A stretch of 64,000 nt of DNA from Marisa cornuarietis (Eukaryota > Mollusca > Gastropoda > Architaenioglossa > Ampullariidae), in contig SMMW01000013.1 in NCBI GenBank assembly GCA_004794655.1, positions 2,502,001 to 2,566,000 of the forward strand. The letters run 5' to 3'. A program made the translations under genes and the position numbers. The notes under the pieces were generated by a model. The model saw only the letters and a program-made list of their open reading frames with translations. It did no database searches and was not told the origin of the DNA. Positions 36,501 to 48,872 of the stretch are shown here, in pieces. Numbering within the stretch: the stretch's first letter is position 1; each line of letters opens with the position of its first letter.

Positions 36501-38278
36501 GGTCTCTCGACTTCACCCCTGGCTAATGAAATGTACTTCCGCGAGATCAGGTAGGAAAAGCGACGACTCGTAACGGGGTTAAAGTGGTCGGCCTCGAAAG
36601 TTTGGCAAAGCTGCGCACGAAGGTCACAAGAAACCAGTGATTGAGGGATGGGTGGGCGAACGTTCGGGACATGGAGCTTCATCAACACCCGCCAAGTCCA
36701 AACTTCATGTGTTTGCCTCAACGATCACCAGTGCATTTGCCAGTAAACTATATATAGGACTTTAAGGCACTTCGAGGTTTGACGCTTCGGCACTTTGCCA
36801 GGTTAAAAACAACTTTTACTTCCTGCTGTTCCCCAGCCTCACCCCGTTTCTCCAATCCACCAGTTGTGTAAGAGAGAAAAACACTTTAGCATTATTGATC
36901 GACATTGCACTAGATGTGTTATAATAACAACAACTAAAACAGCTTCTTCGGGCATATTATTGGAGACGTAATAACGCACATGCATGCCACATTATTACAG
37001 CTTTTAGCTTAAAAAAACCCAAATAAACAAATATATTATTGTGGTGTCATCTGCTCGCTGCAGCGTGATGGACTTTTTGTACGCATATTATGGAGTAACT
37101 ATATATGCTGACGCGTTTGATTCCAATACGCAGATAATGGCTTTAATTAGAGCGAATAGGTTATAGCTTCAGAATCATTATGGAATACCATCACCTACGC
37201 CATGCTCTTGTGTTGCGCGGAGAAATCGTTTTCAGCTCGTCCTAAGTAATGGCAGTTTATAAATAGTACTCGAGCTCCTTGTCTCACTCGTTATTTGTGC
37301 ACCGCCTTAAGGGGGACAAAATCTTTCCAAAAAATGAAAAGAGAGCGCGAAACATTTGGAGTTTGATGAAACATCAGTTGAAACAAAAGTTCGGCGTCCA
37401 CTGTGACGGGGGCTACGTTAAGGGAAATCAAGCGTTATCCAATCATTGATTAATTATACTGACACACCTCCACCGCGATCACTTGACACTGACCTAGAAA
37501 AAACTACTTCCGGTTCAGTTACATCTTGACCTCGGTGCTTGCTCGAATTTTGCTGGCAAAATTTAGTCGAGAGGTATATATATATATTTTTTTTAAAGCA
37601 TACCACGTAACTACTGGTCTAACCCGAGAAAAAGGAACTATTTCCAAATCTTAGAAGTAACTTTTCGCTTAAAAACTTTGAAAATCTTATGTCTTAAGAT
37701 AGTTTTTGCATATCTAGCACTTATTAACTTCTAAGTCGAGAGACGAGACCTTCGTAATCCGTTGTGTAAGCACGGACAGTGGTGTAAGCGTGGCAGTGTC
37801 GTTAAAGTGTATAGGGTTGGCTGTTTTCTCTCAGGGCTTTTGAGGTTTTTAGAAATTAGATGGTGTTATCGCTTTGTCAACCGTAATAATAACCGTTAAC
37901 GTATGAATTACATTTCCAAGTGTGCTGCTAGTGTTGTTATATTTATCTTGCTGCAGCTTTTTACTTGTTGTTTTGATGTTTCCCGTCAGCTGTCCTATCG
38001 TCCTTGAGTGAAGTGATAACTCAGTGCTATCTTGTACTTTGCTGTCTTTTAGTGTCCCGTGTCGCTGGCTTTGAATTTAATAAAACTACAACATAAAACT
38101 ATTCAAAATTATTTTCTGATCATTTGATTTTATTGGCATCAGAAGTTGACTGTTATAGATCGACAAATACTACAATAATCAATTTCTGTTTGAACATATG
38201 CTTCGTATTTACTACTGTTTGCAAGCATGGATTCAAAGGTGCTTGGTGGTATGATTTTCTCGATTGACAGGACTCAGA
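33530..38278. other. Intergenic region between T-synthase copy B and sideroflexin
   Basis: The two genes are divergent here, so both promoters and any untranslated first exons should lie in this 4.7 kb. The sequence holds a (TG)n-rich stretch at about 35680-35795, a (GAC)n/(GAT)n stretch near 35918-35942 and a (TA)n near 37576. An acceptor-like TTCTCGATTGACAG directly before the sideroflexin ATG (38257-38270) suggests that gene has an upstream non-coding exon. No conserved open frame is visible. Frames such as 34325-34850 on the minus strand show no domain. Confidence 0.6.
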
Positions 38279-41200
38279 ATGTCGGAGCTAGCATTGCCTG
38301 GTAAAGTTGACATAGAGCAACCACGCTATGACCAAACCACGTACAGCGGAAGAGCAAAACATTTCTTCATTACAACCAATCCTCTCAACATTTTTGCCAG
38401 TAGTAAGCAGCTGGAACATGCCAAAGCTATTGTTGAACGCTATAGGTGAGACTTTTAATTTTAACTTTCTGAGATATTTTGCATCATAATTGCCACCTCC
38501 CCAAAAAACCAAAACAACTTTTTTTAAAAACTAAATATAGTGCTTAGTGGGATTATAATCTTTTAAATTGTGAGGTATCATAATAATGATGACTGTAGTG
38601 TAAACTTGTTTATTTTCATCAGGGGCATCACTCGTCATAATTAGATCGCACACGAGACCCCCTTAATATAAGTGGCAACAGTAAAGAGAGAGGATATGGA
38701 AATTATTATTTCTCTGAACCTGATTCTCTTCTTGTGGAATACATTACTCTTATCAGGATTTCTTACAATTTTAACTTAAGTACAGATCAAACTTTAGATT
38801 TGGTGTGATTATTCTGTTTGTTGTATATAGCTCTAACTTAATAATAAAGTGAGATTGAAACTTTTCTGTTATGAGGGCTGGAGAGAATGTTCCAAACCTG
38901 AGTGTGGATGAACTTTGGCGAGCAAAGCAGCTTTATGACTCAGCCTTCCATCCAGACACAAAAGAGAAGATGTTTATCCTAGGTCGCATGTCAGCACAGG
39001 TGCCTATGAACATGATTATTACAGGCTGCATGATGACTTTCTACAAGTGAGTGTAACTTTACTGGTAAATTTGAATGTTCAGAACTGATGTTGGCCATTC
39101 TGTATGTGTGGGCACATGCATCATTCTTAATGCACATTAGTTGGAATATGTTAATTCAGAGGAAAAACTTTCTACTGCTTGTGAAAACACATAAAGGTAG
39201 GAATAACCTGTTCTCTTACTTGGTCCTCTTTGTACCTAGGTGGTACATAAAGGATCCACTAGAGACCTTTATTTTTGTCTGTCAGTAGCACGTTTAGCTA
39301 GGTTGTTCCAGGAAAGTTTCCAGTCCTTTAGTTCTCTCTCTAGTGACCTTTGGCATGTTTTTTTTTTGGCCTACCACGTTTCCTCATGCTATCAGCTGTC
39401 CAGCAAAGGGCTATTTTGGGTGGTGCCTCTGGTGTCATTCTGCACATATAACCTAGCCATTTCCATCTTCTTGTTTGGATTCTGGTTGTTCTCTTAGTTA
39501 AGCAGTTCTCTTACATTGAGAATGAATAATATAGAATATTTCCTTTCAGGATTTAAGCTTTTATGAGGGTAATTATATGTTACTATGTACTAGCAAACTG
39601 ATGAAATTTTCATCTGGATGTAAATGTGATATTTTAAATGTGTTTTGAAGTGATGATCTATTATGCTTGTTTTGATTTTATGGTGGTGAAAAATTACATT
39701 GTTCAACCAGGCATTCACCTACTTTGAGAAAACAGACAAACAAAAACTAATCTTGTTTATTTTAGAACAACTCCAGCTGTGGTATTTTGGCAGTGGTTTA
39801 ACCAGTCATTCAATGCTGTGGTTAATTACACAAACAGGAGTGGTGACTCGCCCATACCTTTGAAGTAAGTAAATGCCTAAAGCTTAAGCTGTGCTATTAA
39901 TTGACTGGGGATAAAAACGGGAGTGGTTGCTAATAGTATGCTAAACAAACACATGAACTTTTATGTTGACTATGGTTATCTTTTGTGGCTATGGAAGCCT
40001 TGAAGACATATGCTGGATACATGCAAACTGTTAAAGAATAATAAAAATTTTTTTTTAAATGTGCATAATCACAGAGTAAATGAAGAATTCAAAAGGAAAA
40101 GTTAGACAAGATCCTAAGCTAAAACCAAGTTATGATTTGTCATTATACCTGTGTCACAACTTGAAAGAAACACTAAGCTGGCTGTGACTGGATGTAAATA
40201 AAACGGTAGATGGGGTACAGAAGAAACCAATGCAGGGGTGTGCATACAAGTTGTCAGAGCACATGAGGAGAGAAACAAAGCTTATTGTTTTCTAATTTTT
40301 GTAATTTGTTTAAGAACGTGGAATAGTTCATTATGAAACATCACTTAGACCTTTACCTGCAGTTTTCGTTTGCTCTGTAATTCTCATTTCTGACAAATTC
40401 TAGACAGCTGGGGCTGTCTTATGTACTGGCAACTGGGGGCTCAATCACAACAGCACTGACACTAAACAGCATGGTCAAGGTGAGGGACTGCCTTTTAATT
40501 TATTCCAGCAAACTCTGATTTGAAAAACTGGTAGTTAAAACACACTGAAGTGATGTGAAGAAAATTATTTTTAATCATTTAATAATTCTTTAGAAATTTG
40601 GTATTAACCAAGGCATTGCTGGTAAAACCTCAAAAGTGCATGCATTAACCGTTATTGCAGTATTATTGCTTTTCATAAGAGTTATTATGGTAAATGATTT
40701 ATTAAGACCCCATCTGTGTGTTTTTTGTTTTACATATGTAGGATTTGGTTTGTATACTTTTTAAAGTAAGCAGCGGAGTGCAGTTTTCAAGTCATGTATA
40801 AATCTCTTTAATATGCAGCTGAATTGGAAGATCTAAGTTTTATACTTAGTTTGAAAGCTTAGAAAGCAATTTAAAAAACCTGGTGTGTGATAATAAAGTA
40901 GTAACATATACAGTCATGATGTTCAATGTTGGAGGACAATTTTGTATTGAATGCCCAGTGAATATATCGCTATTGTAGGTTTACTTTTTTGGTTTCAGAA
41001 ATCCCCTCCACTCATTGGACGATTTGTTCCCTTTGTGGCTGTTGCTGCTGCAAACTGCATTAATATTCCCTGCATGAGAAGTCGGTAAGGTTTCTTTTGT
41101 GTTTCATGATCAATTTGTCTTGTTCATTCGTGGCTTTGAGACAATAGTTCATAAAACCATTCTAAATGCTGAAGGACTGAGCTTTTCCAGCAGCTGGTTA

Positions 41201-44038
41201 CAGAAAACTCTTTTTCACAAGTTTAACTATATATTTTTGTGTTGAATTAGTCATTTTAACCCAGTGGGTTGATATACAAGCTTCCTACATGTGTGTGCCT
41301 ACATATACGCTTCCCTATCTGGAACAGAAAAAAATAATCATGCATGAAAAAAAATCCGTACAGGTTTCTGAAGTATATATTAATATTTTTATTACTCAGA
41401 TGTTACACTGGGATAACTTGCTGTCAGAGATACATAGTGGTTGCTGCTACACAAAGCAACTCATTTTACTGTAGTAGGGAGTGTACCATATGTATGCATA
41501 CACACCCATACATGTCCACATATGTATGCATACAATCCAGTAGGTGGTTTTATTTTACAATGATCAGAATGACTGGAAGAGCAAGTCTAAGCTTGCTGAG
41601 TATAAAGTAGCCGAGTAGAGAAAGACACAATTGATAAAATCAGTTAAGCTTTTTTTCTGTAGCAGTTTACATACTTTAACTTGTAAAGGTAATATATATA
41701 TATATACTTTTTTGAAGAGTGATGTCCCTTTGCCTAACTGGCTGGAGAGGGCAGAGCTCTGTCATATTTTTGTCTTATCCGACGTCTTCCTCGTGTTGGA
41801 CTTGTGGTTGTGTATCTTTTTGATGGGCCTGCCATCATGCGTTTGGAATGCGGTGCCTCTTTGGTTTCCATGGCTTCGGATCCTTTTAACAAGCAGACTC
41901 GACAATCGGTGCAGTTCTGCGGGCATCATGTCTCCTTGACTTTTGTTGACCAGTGAACTTTTGCGTGTGCTGGGGCTCATTCGTCGCCCTAGTGTGATGT
42001 GTGCTGTTTGTAGGATGTGCTATTTGGAACTGCATTTACTAGGGAGTGTATTATGGCTTGTGTGATGTTTGATATTTGGCCTGCGGATTGTGTTGGTGCT
42101 GTGTATAGATGCTGCCCTATGACCTGGAGCTCAGTCATTTTGTTCTGATGTCACATTATTTTCACATCACACCATCTGTCATTTGTGAAGTGCCTTGAAA
42201 AGGGAGGATATATAAGGCGCTATACAAGCTAACTTCATTATTATTATTATAATATATATATATAATTGCAGAGAATTGACCAATGGCATCCCTGTTTTTG
42301 ATGAGAATGGGAATCGGGTGGGAACATCTTCAAGAGCCGCAACCAGTGCTATAACACAAGTAGTTGTGTCACGTATTGTCATGGCAATGCCTGGAATGAG
42401 TAAGTAAATGCACATGCTGCATCATACTAATTCTGCTTCTCAGTGCATAATAGTTATTGTGACTGCTTTCCTTTTGTCTGATAGTTTCTATTTGAAAATG
42501 AATTATTGTTTGAAAACAGAGGCAAACATTGTACAATATAGTTGCATGCTGCAGTTGTTACTGATGTAAGATTGTTGCAAACCTGATTTGCATTTTTCCT
42601 TTACATCAGAAATGATGTCTCAGTTTTCTGTGAATTATTTTCTATATTCTTAATCCGTCTTATCTATGATTATACTATATAATATTTTATCAGACTTCTC
42701 TGTTAATTCTGTGTTTTAGTGATTGTTCCTTTCATCATGAATTACCTTGACAGAAAGCCATTTCTACAGGTGAGCAGGATTAAAAAAATGTTAATGTTTT
42801 TAATTTAGTATGCTATAGAGCATAGAACAGTTCATACATATGATATACTCAATCCCTTTATAAAAAGATATAGCAAAAAATTGCTGTTCCTTATTAGAAA
42901 GGATGTTTGGAAAAGTGAGGAAGTGCCTTTGATCTGTGTGCATATGTGAATGAGTGCAATGAATTTTTCTAATTTGCTAACAATAGACAGGAATTTCAAA
43001 CCTTAACCCAAAACACCTTGACAAATTTATGCTTTCGAATGGTTAGCATGAACTGATGTACTGGATTTTTGCATCAGAAAAAACTTAGAATCAAGTTTTC
43101 TGAGAAGTGCATCACAGCATTCACTTTCCTACAGTTTTTCTTTTTTTAAACATGAGATCTTATCTGTTGCATACTATAGTTGCGAGCTTAATTCTCACTG
43201 AAGGTGTCATGATCAGTTGAATATTAGCGTGGGGCTTCAAATATTTCTACTGACGTTTTTTCTGTATCTTACATGCTAGTGTTATACAGGAAATGAATCA
43301 AATCATGAATGATTACTGTACTGGTTTGGCATCATGGTGTTCGAAGCCAGACAGACTTTTTCGTCTAATAATACAAACTTTGAGATGCCCATCATATTCA
43401 CATTCGAAATTTGTCTTTCAGCGCATGCCATGGCTAAATGCCCCCATTCAAACTGGCATTATTGGCATTTTGTAAGTATACAAGGCATTAGTAATTACAT
43501 TAGTAACTGCTTCTGCATCCTTTAGCATTTGATTTGAAATGATTACTACTGTTTTATAATTTAATACTTAAAAACCCAACTGTATGTCTGTTTTGAGATG
43601 TTGATATGTCTGTTCTGAGCAGTTGTTGTATCTGTTCTGATCTGTTGATATGTCGGTCTGTTCTCAGCCTTGTTTTTGCCACTCCTCTGTGCTGTGCGCT
43701 CTTCCCACAAAGAAGGTAAACAGTTTTCATTTTAAAAATCCATCTTCCTTTCATATGCTGGTATTGAAAACACTCACGTCGTGTTTATAGCTGAACTATT
43801 CAAGTGTTTTTGGTTTTATAAAAACTTTATCAGACTGTTTCAAAGCACTCAAAATTTTTCTTCATTAGTGTTTCTTTCTCATCCTTGAATTAAAAATTGA
43901 AAAATTAATTTTCTAAGACTTTATTTCACTTTCTCTTTCAGCTCAATGTCTGTGAACCACCTGGAGCCTGAACTGAAAGAAAAGCTGCTGGCACTACCCA
44001 CTCCTGTTCACACTGTTTACTTTAACAAAGGCTTGTGA
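38279..44038 (+). CDS. SFXN1: Sideroflexin, mitochondrial serine transporter (SFXN1/3 type)
   Basis: Ten coding exons on the plus strand: 38279-38445, 38876-39046, 39766-39864, 40404-40479, 40999-41084, 42272-42399, 42720-42769, 43422-43471, 43668-43715, 43942-44038. They total 972 nt, giving 323 aa; human SFXN1 has 322. Sideroflexins are multi-pass inner-membrane proteins; SFXN1 and SFXN3 carry serine into mitochondria for one-carbon metabolism. Family landmarks in order are [26 protein letters not shown] (conserved HPDT), [87 protein letters not shown] and the C-terminal YFNKGL. All introns are GT-AG and all phases agree. The start is the ATG at 38279 (MSELALPGK), matching the family's short N-terminus. 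It is nearest SFXN1/3 by its motifs; the split between these two vertebrate paralogues probably does not apply here. Confidence 0.96.
39236..39495 (-). mobile_element. LINE 3'-end fragment in a sideroflexin intron
   Basis: On the minus strand, read with frameshifts, this gives [12 protein letters not shown], then RGRPKK with a His/Arg-rich run after it, then a segment ending SLVDPLCTT before a TAG at 39236. In intact LINEs the same order is R-R-W-x-W-L-G-H...K-R-G-R-P-x-x-T-W-R-R...W-R-x-L-V-x-x-L-C. It is antisense to sideroflexin and lies in the intron between 39046 and 39766. Confidence 0.65.
41722..42250 (+). repeat. (ATT)n-tailed SINE-like element, copy in a sideroflexin intron
   Basis: Head GATGTCCCTTTGCCTAACTGGCTG, a non-coding body of about 500 bp, and a 3' end with GGCGCTATACAA, CTAACTTC and (ATT)n. 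The same head and tail occur at 49353-49925 (plus) and 58205-58912 (minus). It ends 20 bp before the next sideroflexin exon (42272), so its tail overlaps that exon's branch-point/polypyrimidine region. Confidence 0.7.
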
Positions 44039-44911
44039 TCACTGCAGTGATTTTTTTTTGGGTCATTTTTATGTTTTTAAAAAAAATTCATGGTGCAGGC
44101 AAAATAATTGTAAATGACGTAATGTAATACATACCACCTGCAGATTTACTCAACATTCGCATACTCATTCCTTTCAGTTATAGACTCAGAATGTGAGACT
44201 TTTATCTGGTTAACAAATCAGTTTTTACATTATCAGTTTACCTTGTAAAAATAATTTGTAGAGAATTCTGGATGTGTAATGCGAATCATTGTCATTATCA
44301 GTAGCTTAATCTATAGAGACTGCAAGTATGTGCTCCACAATCTCTACTGATGAAGTTTTTCTCACACCCTATTGTATTCTAGTTCTTAGCTACTGAATGT
44401 TTTGAGGGTGAACATCTCATGAAGGTCACATGTTTAGACATGAATTTTAAGGTTGATGAACTGGGTTCACAAGCATGTCCCTTTCAGAAATACAATTTTT
44501 GGTATAATTTAATGTATATAAATGTCATTAGGTAAGGTTTTTAAGCAAAAACATTTTGGATTAAAACTTCTGTATTTCAGGCAATATAATAATGTGATTT
44601 GTGACAAGCTCACAAGGTGAAAGCACTTTCCCATAGAAATCTCAGTATGTTTACACTTATTCCAGAATATGGTAAGAAAAATCATAATTTCTTATATATT
44701 TAGGGATTTTGATTTTATTTAAGCTTTCATCTATGAAAGGTTACTTTTAGCACTCATTGGTTCTCCTATTCACATCCCTATCATTAAAAAAAATACTCTC
44801 TGCAGAATCTCTATTTTAAGCATGCTGTCCAGTTACTCAGAACAAGCTGGTTTATGGAGAGTTATTTTTAAAAAAATAATAATACTTGATTTTTATAGTT
44901 TGTACTTATGC

Positions 44912-45010
44912 TCACAAGAAGTGTGCTCTTACTGATCGAGGGAAGTAGGGATTGAGATGAGAGCTGAACCCAGGACAGCCAACGTTTACTGTATTGGCGA
45001 CAGGCGCAAA
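44912..45010 (-). repeat. tRNA-like SINE fragment
   Basis: Read on the minus strand: GCGCCTGTCGCCAATACAGT, then TTGGCTGTCCTGGGTTCAGC, resembling a degenerate tRNA gene with a B-box-like GGGTTCAGCTC. The GAACCCAGGACA word is shared with the repeat at 1255-1420. It does not fold into an intact tRNA that I can support. Confidence 0.45.
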
Positions 45011-45527
45011 CCCACTTTTAGTGCTTGAGACAAGAACAAGACATTGACAACATACAAAGGAATGGAAGGATGAACAACAGCACTGATGTTTAATCAAAGA
45101 CAAATATAGAAAACGCAAAGAGGAATCAGGTAATAAGAACTAAGAGCATCAAGATTCAGCAGAGGAAGACAAGTAGGGAAGTAGCAATAAATGGAAAAGT
45201 GTGGGTTTGAAAAAGGAGTAGCATTTTTTTTAATTACTTTGTGACAGTCTCTTCTAGTTTAATACCTGGTTTTGAGCAGTTTGTCAAGAATGGAGGACAA
45301 TAACTGATTTGTAAAAAGCAGTTTGCTGAACCAAGTACAGTGAAACCTCGGTTTTTGTTGTTATTCCGTCCAGCAAAAACGGAGCCAATTATTTCCATAT
45401 GAATCGATGTAAATCCAATTAATTCATTCTTGACACTAACTGGACAGTTCAGGAGATAACAGCCCCAGAAGTCATTTGACCAACTACCCTCTACAAAAAA
45501 AAAAAAAAAAAGTACACTATTAGAGTG

Positions 45528-45935
45528 CTACAACACCATCACCGACAAGATTCAGACATTCGTCAACAGATGTCTGTGCCATATCCTAAACATCAGATGG
45601 CCCGAGAAGATCTCCAATACAGACCTGTGGGAGAGAACTGACAAAAAACCTACCAGCCAAGATATCAAAAAGTGAAAGTGGGGCTGGATTGGTCACATCC
45701 TGCGAAACTCAGCTGAAAATTTAACGAGACAAGCTCTGGGCTGGAACCCACAGGCGAGGCGCAGGGTTGGGAGACCCAGACAGACATGGAGGAGATCGGT
45801 CCATGGCAAGGCGGAGGCAGCTGGGATAACATGGACCCAACTAGGGAGGGAGGCCCAGAACCGGGTCCGCTGGTATGGTGTAGTTGCGACCCTATGCTTC
45901 ACTGGGGGCAAAAAGGATCAAGAAGACTACTAGAG
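45528..45935 (+). mobile_element. LINE 3'-end fragment, the most complete copy in the window
   Basis: Plus-strand frame from 45550: IQTFVNRCLCHILNIRWPEK, ISNTDLWERT, then, after a TGA at about 45673, KWGWIGHILRNS, TRQALGWNPQARRRVGRPRQ, a TWRRSVHGKAEAAG block, and VRWYGVVATLC. This is the standard C-terminal part downstream of reverse transcriptase in a widespread class of animal LINEs. It is defective because of the in-frame stop and the truncation on its 5' side. It is closely related to the fragment at 4383-4608. Confidence 0.8.
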
Positions 45936-46734
45936 TGCTACACAATAACAAAAAAATGCATAAAAACTCCGGAAAGCAATGGAATTGTTTGGCTAGACCC
46001 GCAGGGTGATGGTTACATAGCAAGAAACAACGCCACACTGAGCAGGAGAACATGAGGATCTCCCTTTGTTATTGCAAAATAAGTAGCGAGGTCATGTAGG
46101 CACACCTACAAAATCCGAGGTAATCAACGAAAACTGAAACAAATTTTTTGTGGGAAAAAAAAATCACCGAAAACCAAGGTTCCACTGTATCGCTGGTTGA
46201 GCTTTACCATTAGGAATTCCAAATAAGATCCTCCACTGTCTTGATCCAGTGTACAGTATGTCACTCAGAAATCACACGAGTAAAAATAAACCATAAAGTG
46301 TAATCTTTACCAGGTTTTAATGGCCAAGTACATGTGTATATAACAAAAATCCTTATTCAGTATTCTTCAGTAGAAGCACCTCTATAGTTGTTTATAAAAA
46401 TTATACTTAGTAATAACCTAATGTATATGTCATGTATGCTGGAAAATGTATTACTGTGCAATCCTTATTCTCAAAGACAATTTTACCAGATGATGTGAAA
46501 TACACAGCAAAAGATCCTCTCAAGAATGATTATGTAACAAAGAATCTAAAATTGAAAAATCTTGTTGGCTTTATATAGTTGATGACTTTGTGTGATATTT
46601 ACAGGAGTTTTTAGAATTAGATCATATGTTAATTTTTTAGACGATTTGTTAACGCCAAATGCCAGGGGTTAAACACTTTTTTTTTTTAAATGCTGTCATC
46701 TGAATGTTGTGGTCTCCCTTGTTGCATTTGACAT

Positions 46735-47090
46735 ATCAGTCAGTCAATCATCACTTGATCGGCACCTGTCGTTGGGGGGAAGCATATGGATAAATGCAGC
46801 AGCTGACAGGATCCTCCACTCTTGCCTCTTTTGGGCGATACTGAGCAGGTCTTGTACAAGACAACCGGTCCAGTCTTTGACGTTCGTAAGCCAGTTCTTT
46901 CTTTGCCCACCACAGCGTTGGCCACCTTCCAAGGTGCCTTGGAGGATAGTCTTCAACAAGGTGTCGTGCTGGGTCACATGGCTAAAGACCAGCGTACGTT
47001 GCTTGACTGTTGAAAGTAGAGGTTCCTGGTGTCCTACGAATGTGGCAATCTTGTTTCATATTGCGTATTGTCTCAGCCAAAACTGACACT
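46735..47090 (-). mobile_element. LINE 3'-end fragment of a different family
   Basis: Minus-strand reading with frameshifts gives HVTQHDTLLKTILQGTLEGG, RCGGQRKNWLTNVKDWTG, then a segment ending QEWRILSAAAF. LINE C-termini of one class read H-V-T-R-H-D-x-L-x-K-T-V-L-Q-G-T-L-E-G-G-R-R-R-G-R-Q-R-K-x-W...N-V-K-x-W-T. The match is clear, but the family differs from the 45528 copy. Confidence 0.7.
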
Positions 47091-48872
47091 GCTCATAAAT
47101 TTAGATGACATACCTGTTTTACCTCCTTCGCCTGTTGGTTCATTTGTGTCTAGGAAAATTTGAAGACCTTAGGAACCACTATGTAACCAAGCGGTTGGGG
47201 GGTTTATGGTGTGACCAGCATCTTTCTCCCACACAATCAACCAAAGGCAAAAAGAGCCAAGAAATCAAATATACTATCCTATACTGAATGGGCTTGAACA
47301 AATGACACAGCTGCATTCCATCGACAGCAAGTTAAGTGTCGCCTTATAAGTGGCGACAAAGCGCCCTGTCTCTCTCTCTCGTGTCACTGACCAAGTCTCT
47401 AGCACATCTGTCCCGCCTTAGTTCTGCCCTTACATAACCCTCACAGGGATAAACTTTTCGCAATTGTGGATGTGCACCAAAAGCCCAAACCAATCACTGA
47501 CAGGCCACCAGTTCTCCCCACCCCATTGACAAATATATCCTATCATTTTGTCTGTGTGCGTGCACATGCAGGTGCATGCACACATCCTCACTGTTTAAAA
47601 GTAACAATTTTTTTAGGTTTTTGTTTACAGTCTGGATTTAGAAGCGATGTACTCGAGAGTAAAAGAAAGGCTGAAGTCTTCTGTTTCTAAATAAAATATG
47701 CATTAAAGTTCACATTGTGATGATCAACATTTGGTTACAATTGAAAAAGAAGCAGCTTCCAAATAACATTCTTGATTACTACTGCAAAAACCCACTTTAA
47801 TTATGCACTCTATCACTACTTACAAAATACAAATTTTAAAGTATTACATCATTTTCAACATCCAGATATTTTGTGAGTACAGGATTTTATGCTGAGTGGC
47901 AAACTAAGGCCATCCCATGATGAGAACAAGTGAAAAACATACAACTGAACATACCCTTCTTATACCTACTTGTATTATGACTTTTTTTTATCCAAAGCAC
48001 TTCAATTCTGCATCTTTTAGAGATTCTTTGATAACATTCAAATGACAAAATACCTTACTTGCTTATCAAATTACAAAAAAGACAAATAATATGCAACATG
48101 ACAATGAAAATGTGAGAGAAAGTTAAAAAATAAAATTAAGGAAAAAATCTAGGATTGTTGGATAAATTAACTACCTCCCCATGCAAAATGACATCAGCAA
48201 AAACATTTTGTCAGTGTGACCTGCAAAAACATGTTATCACAGATAAGTACAATAAATGTATTTTTTTACACCACGTCATATGCTACAAGTGGCTCGTGTC
48301 ATGCATCCAATGCCAAACACATATACACAGACTATGGAGGACCATAGTGGCTTTAATGAAGAATTCACAAGACATCAATCAGGCTTCTTGTCTACACTTA
48401 TAATTGGTAGGTCTTTCAAGAACCCTATGTTCTCCAAACTAGTAAGATTTTGCACATGGTTTGGATTTGTAACCCTGGAGTGGATTAGAAATAAAAAGTA
48501 TAAATACGAACTTCCCCCAGTGTAATACATTGGATTCAACTCACTTTAGTACTAAGCTTGCCATTCTAATTAAGGAAAGAAGTTTTTTTGGCAAAGGTAA
48601 GTCTAAATTGCTCTTAATGATCAATTATGAGCAAGGAAGCACTCATTCCTGAAAAAAAAAATTTTGATAGTCTGCTCTTATACTTTCAAATGTTTCCACA
48701 AAAAAGTGTTAATTTGTTATCTTTGAATACTCATTGAGATGCTGCTTTGCTTGATATTTGGACAACTAAGTTGCACTTTCTGGCACAGCAGTATTCTTAA
48801 TGCACAGTGGAGGAAGCGTAAGGCAACTGATGTAAATGGATGACAAAATCCTTTCCTGCCACATACCACACC

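Larger units (their letters stand above)
44039..48872. other. Convergent intergenic region between sideroflexin and the ALMS-motif gene
   Basis: The 3' UTRs of two tail-to-tail genes lie here. An ATTAAA at about 44560 is a weak candidate polyadenylation signal for sideroflexin. On the minus strand an ATTAAA at about 47795 is a candidate for the other gene. Repeats occupy much of the middle (44912-45010, 45528-45935, 46735-47090). No further coding exon is supported. Confidence 0.55.

Noticed and set aside
41631..41939. 102-codon plus-strand frame within a sideroflexin intron.
   Set aside because: It overlaps the SINE-like element, and sideroflexin exons on both sides join in frame without it.
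44912..45010. Possible functional tRNA gene on the minus strand.
   Set aside because: A and B boxes are degenerate, no cloverleaf with a complete acceptor stem could be drawn, and related words occur in other repeats.
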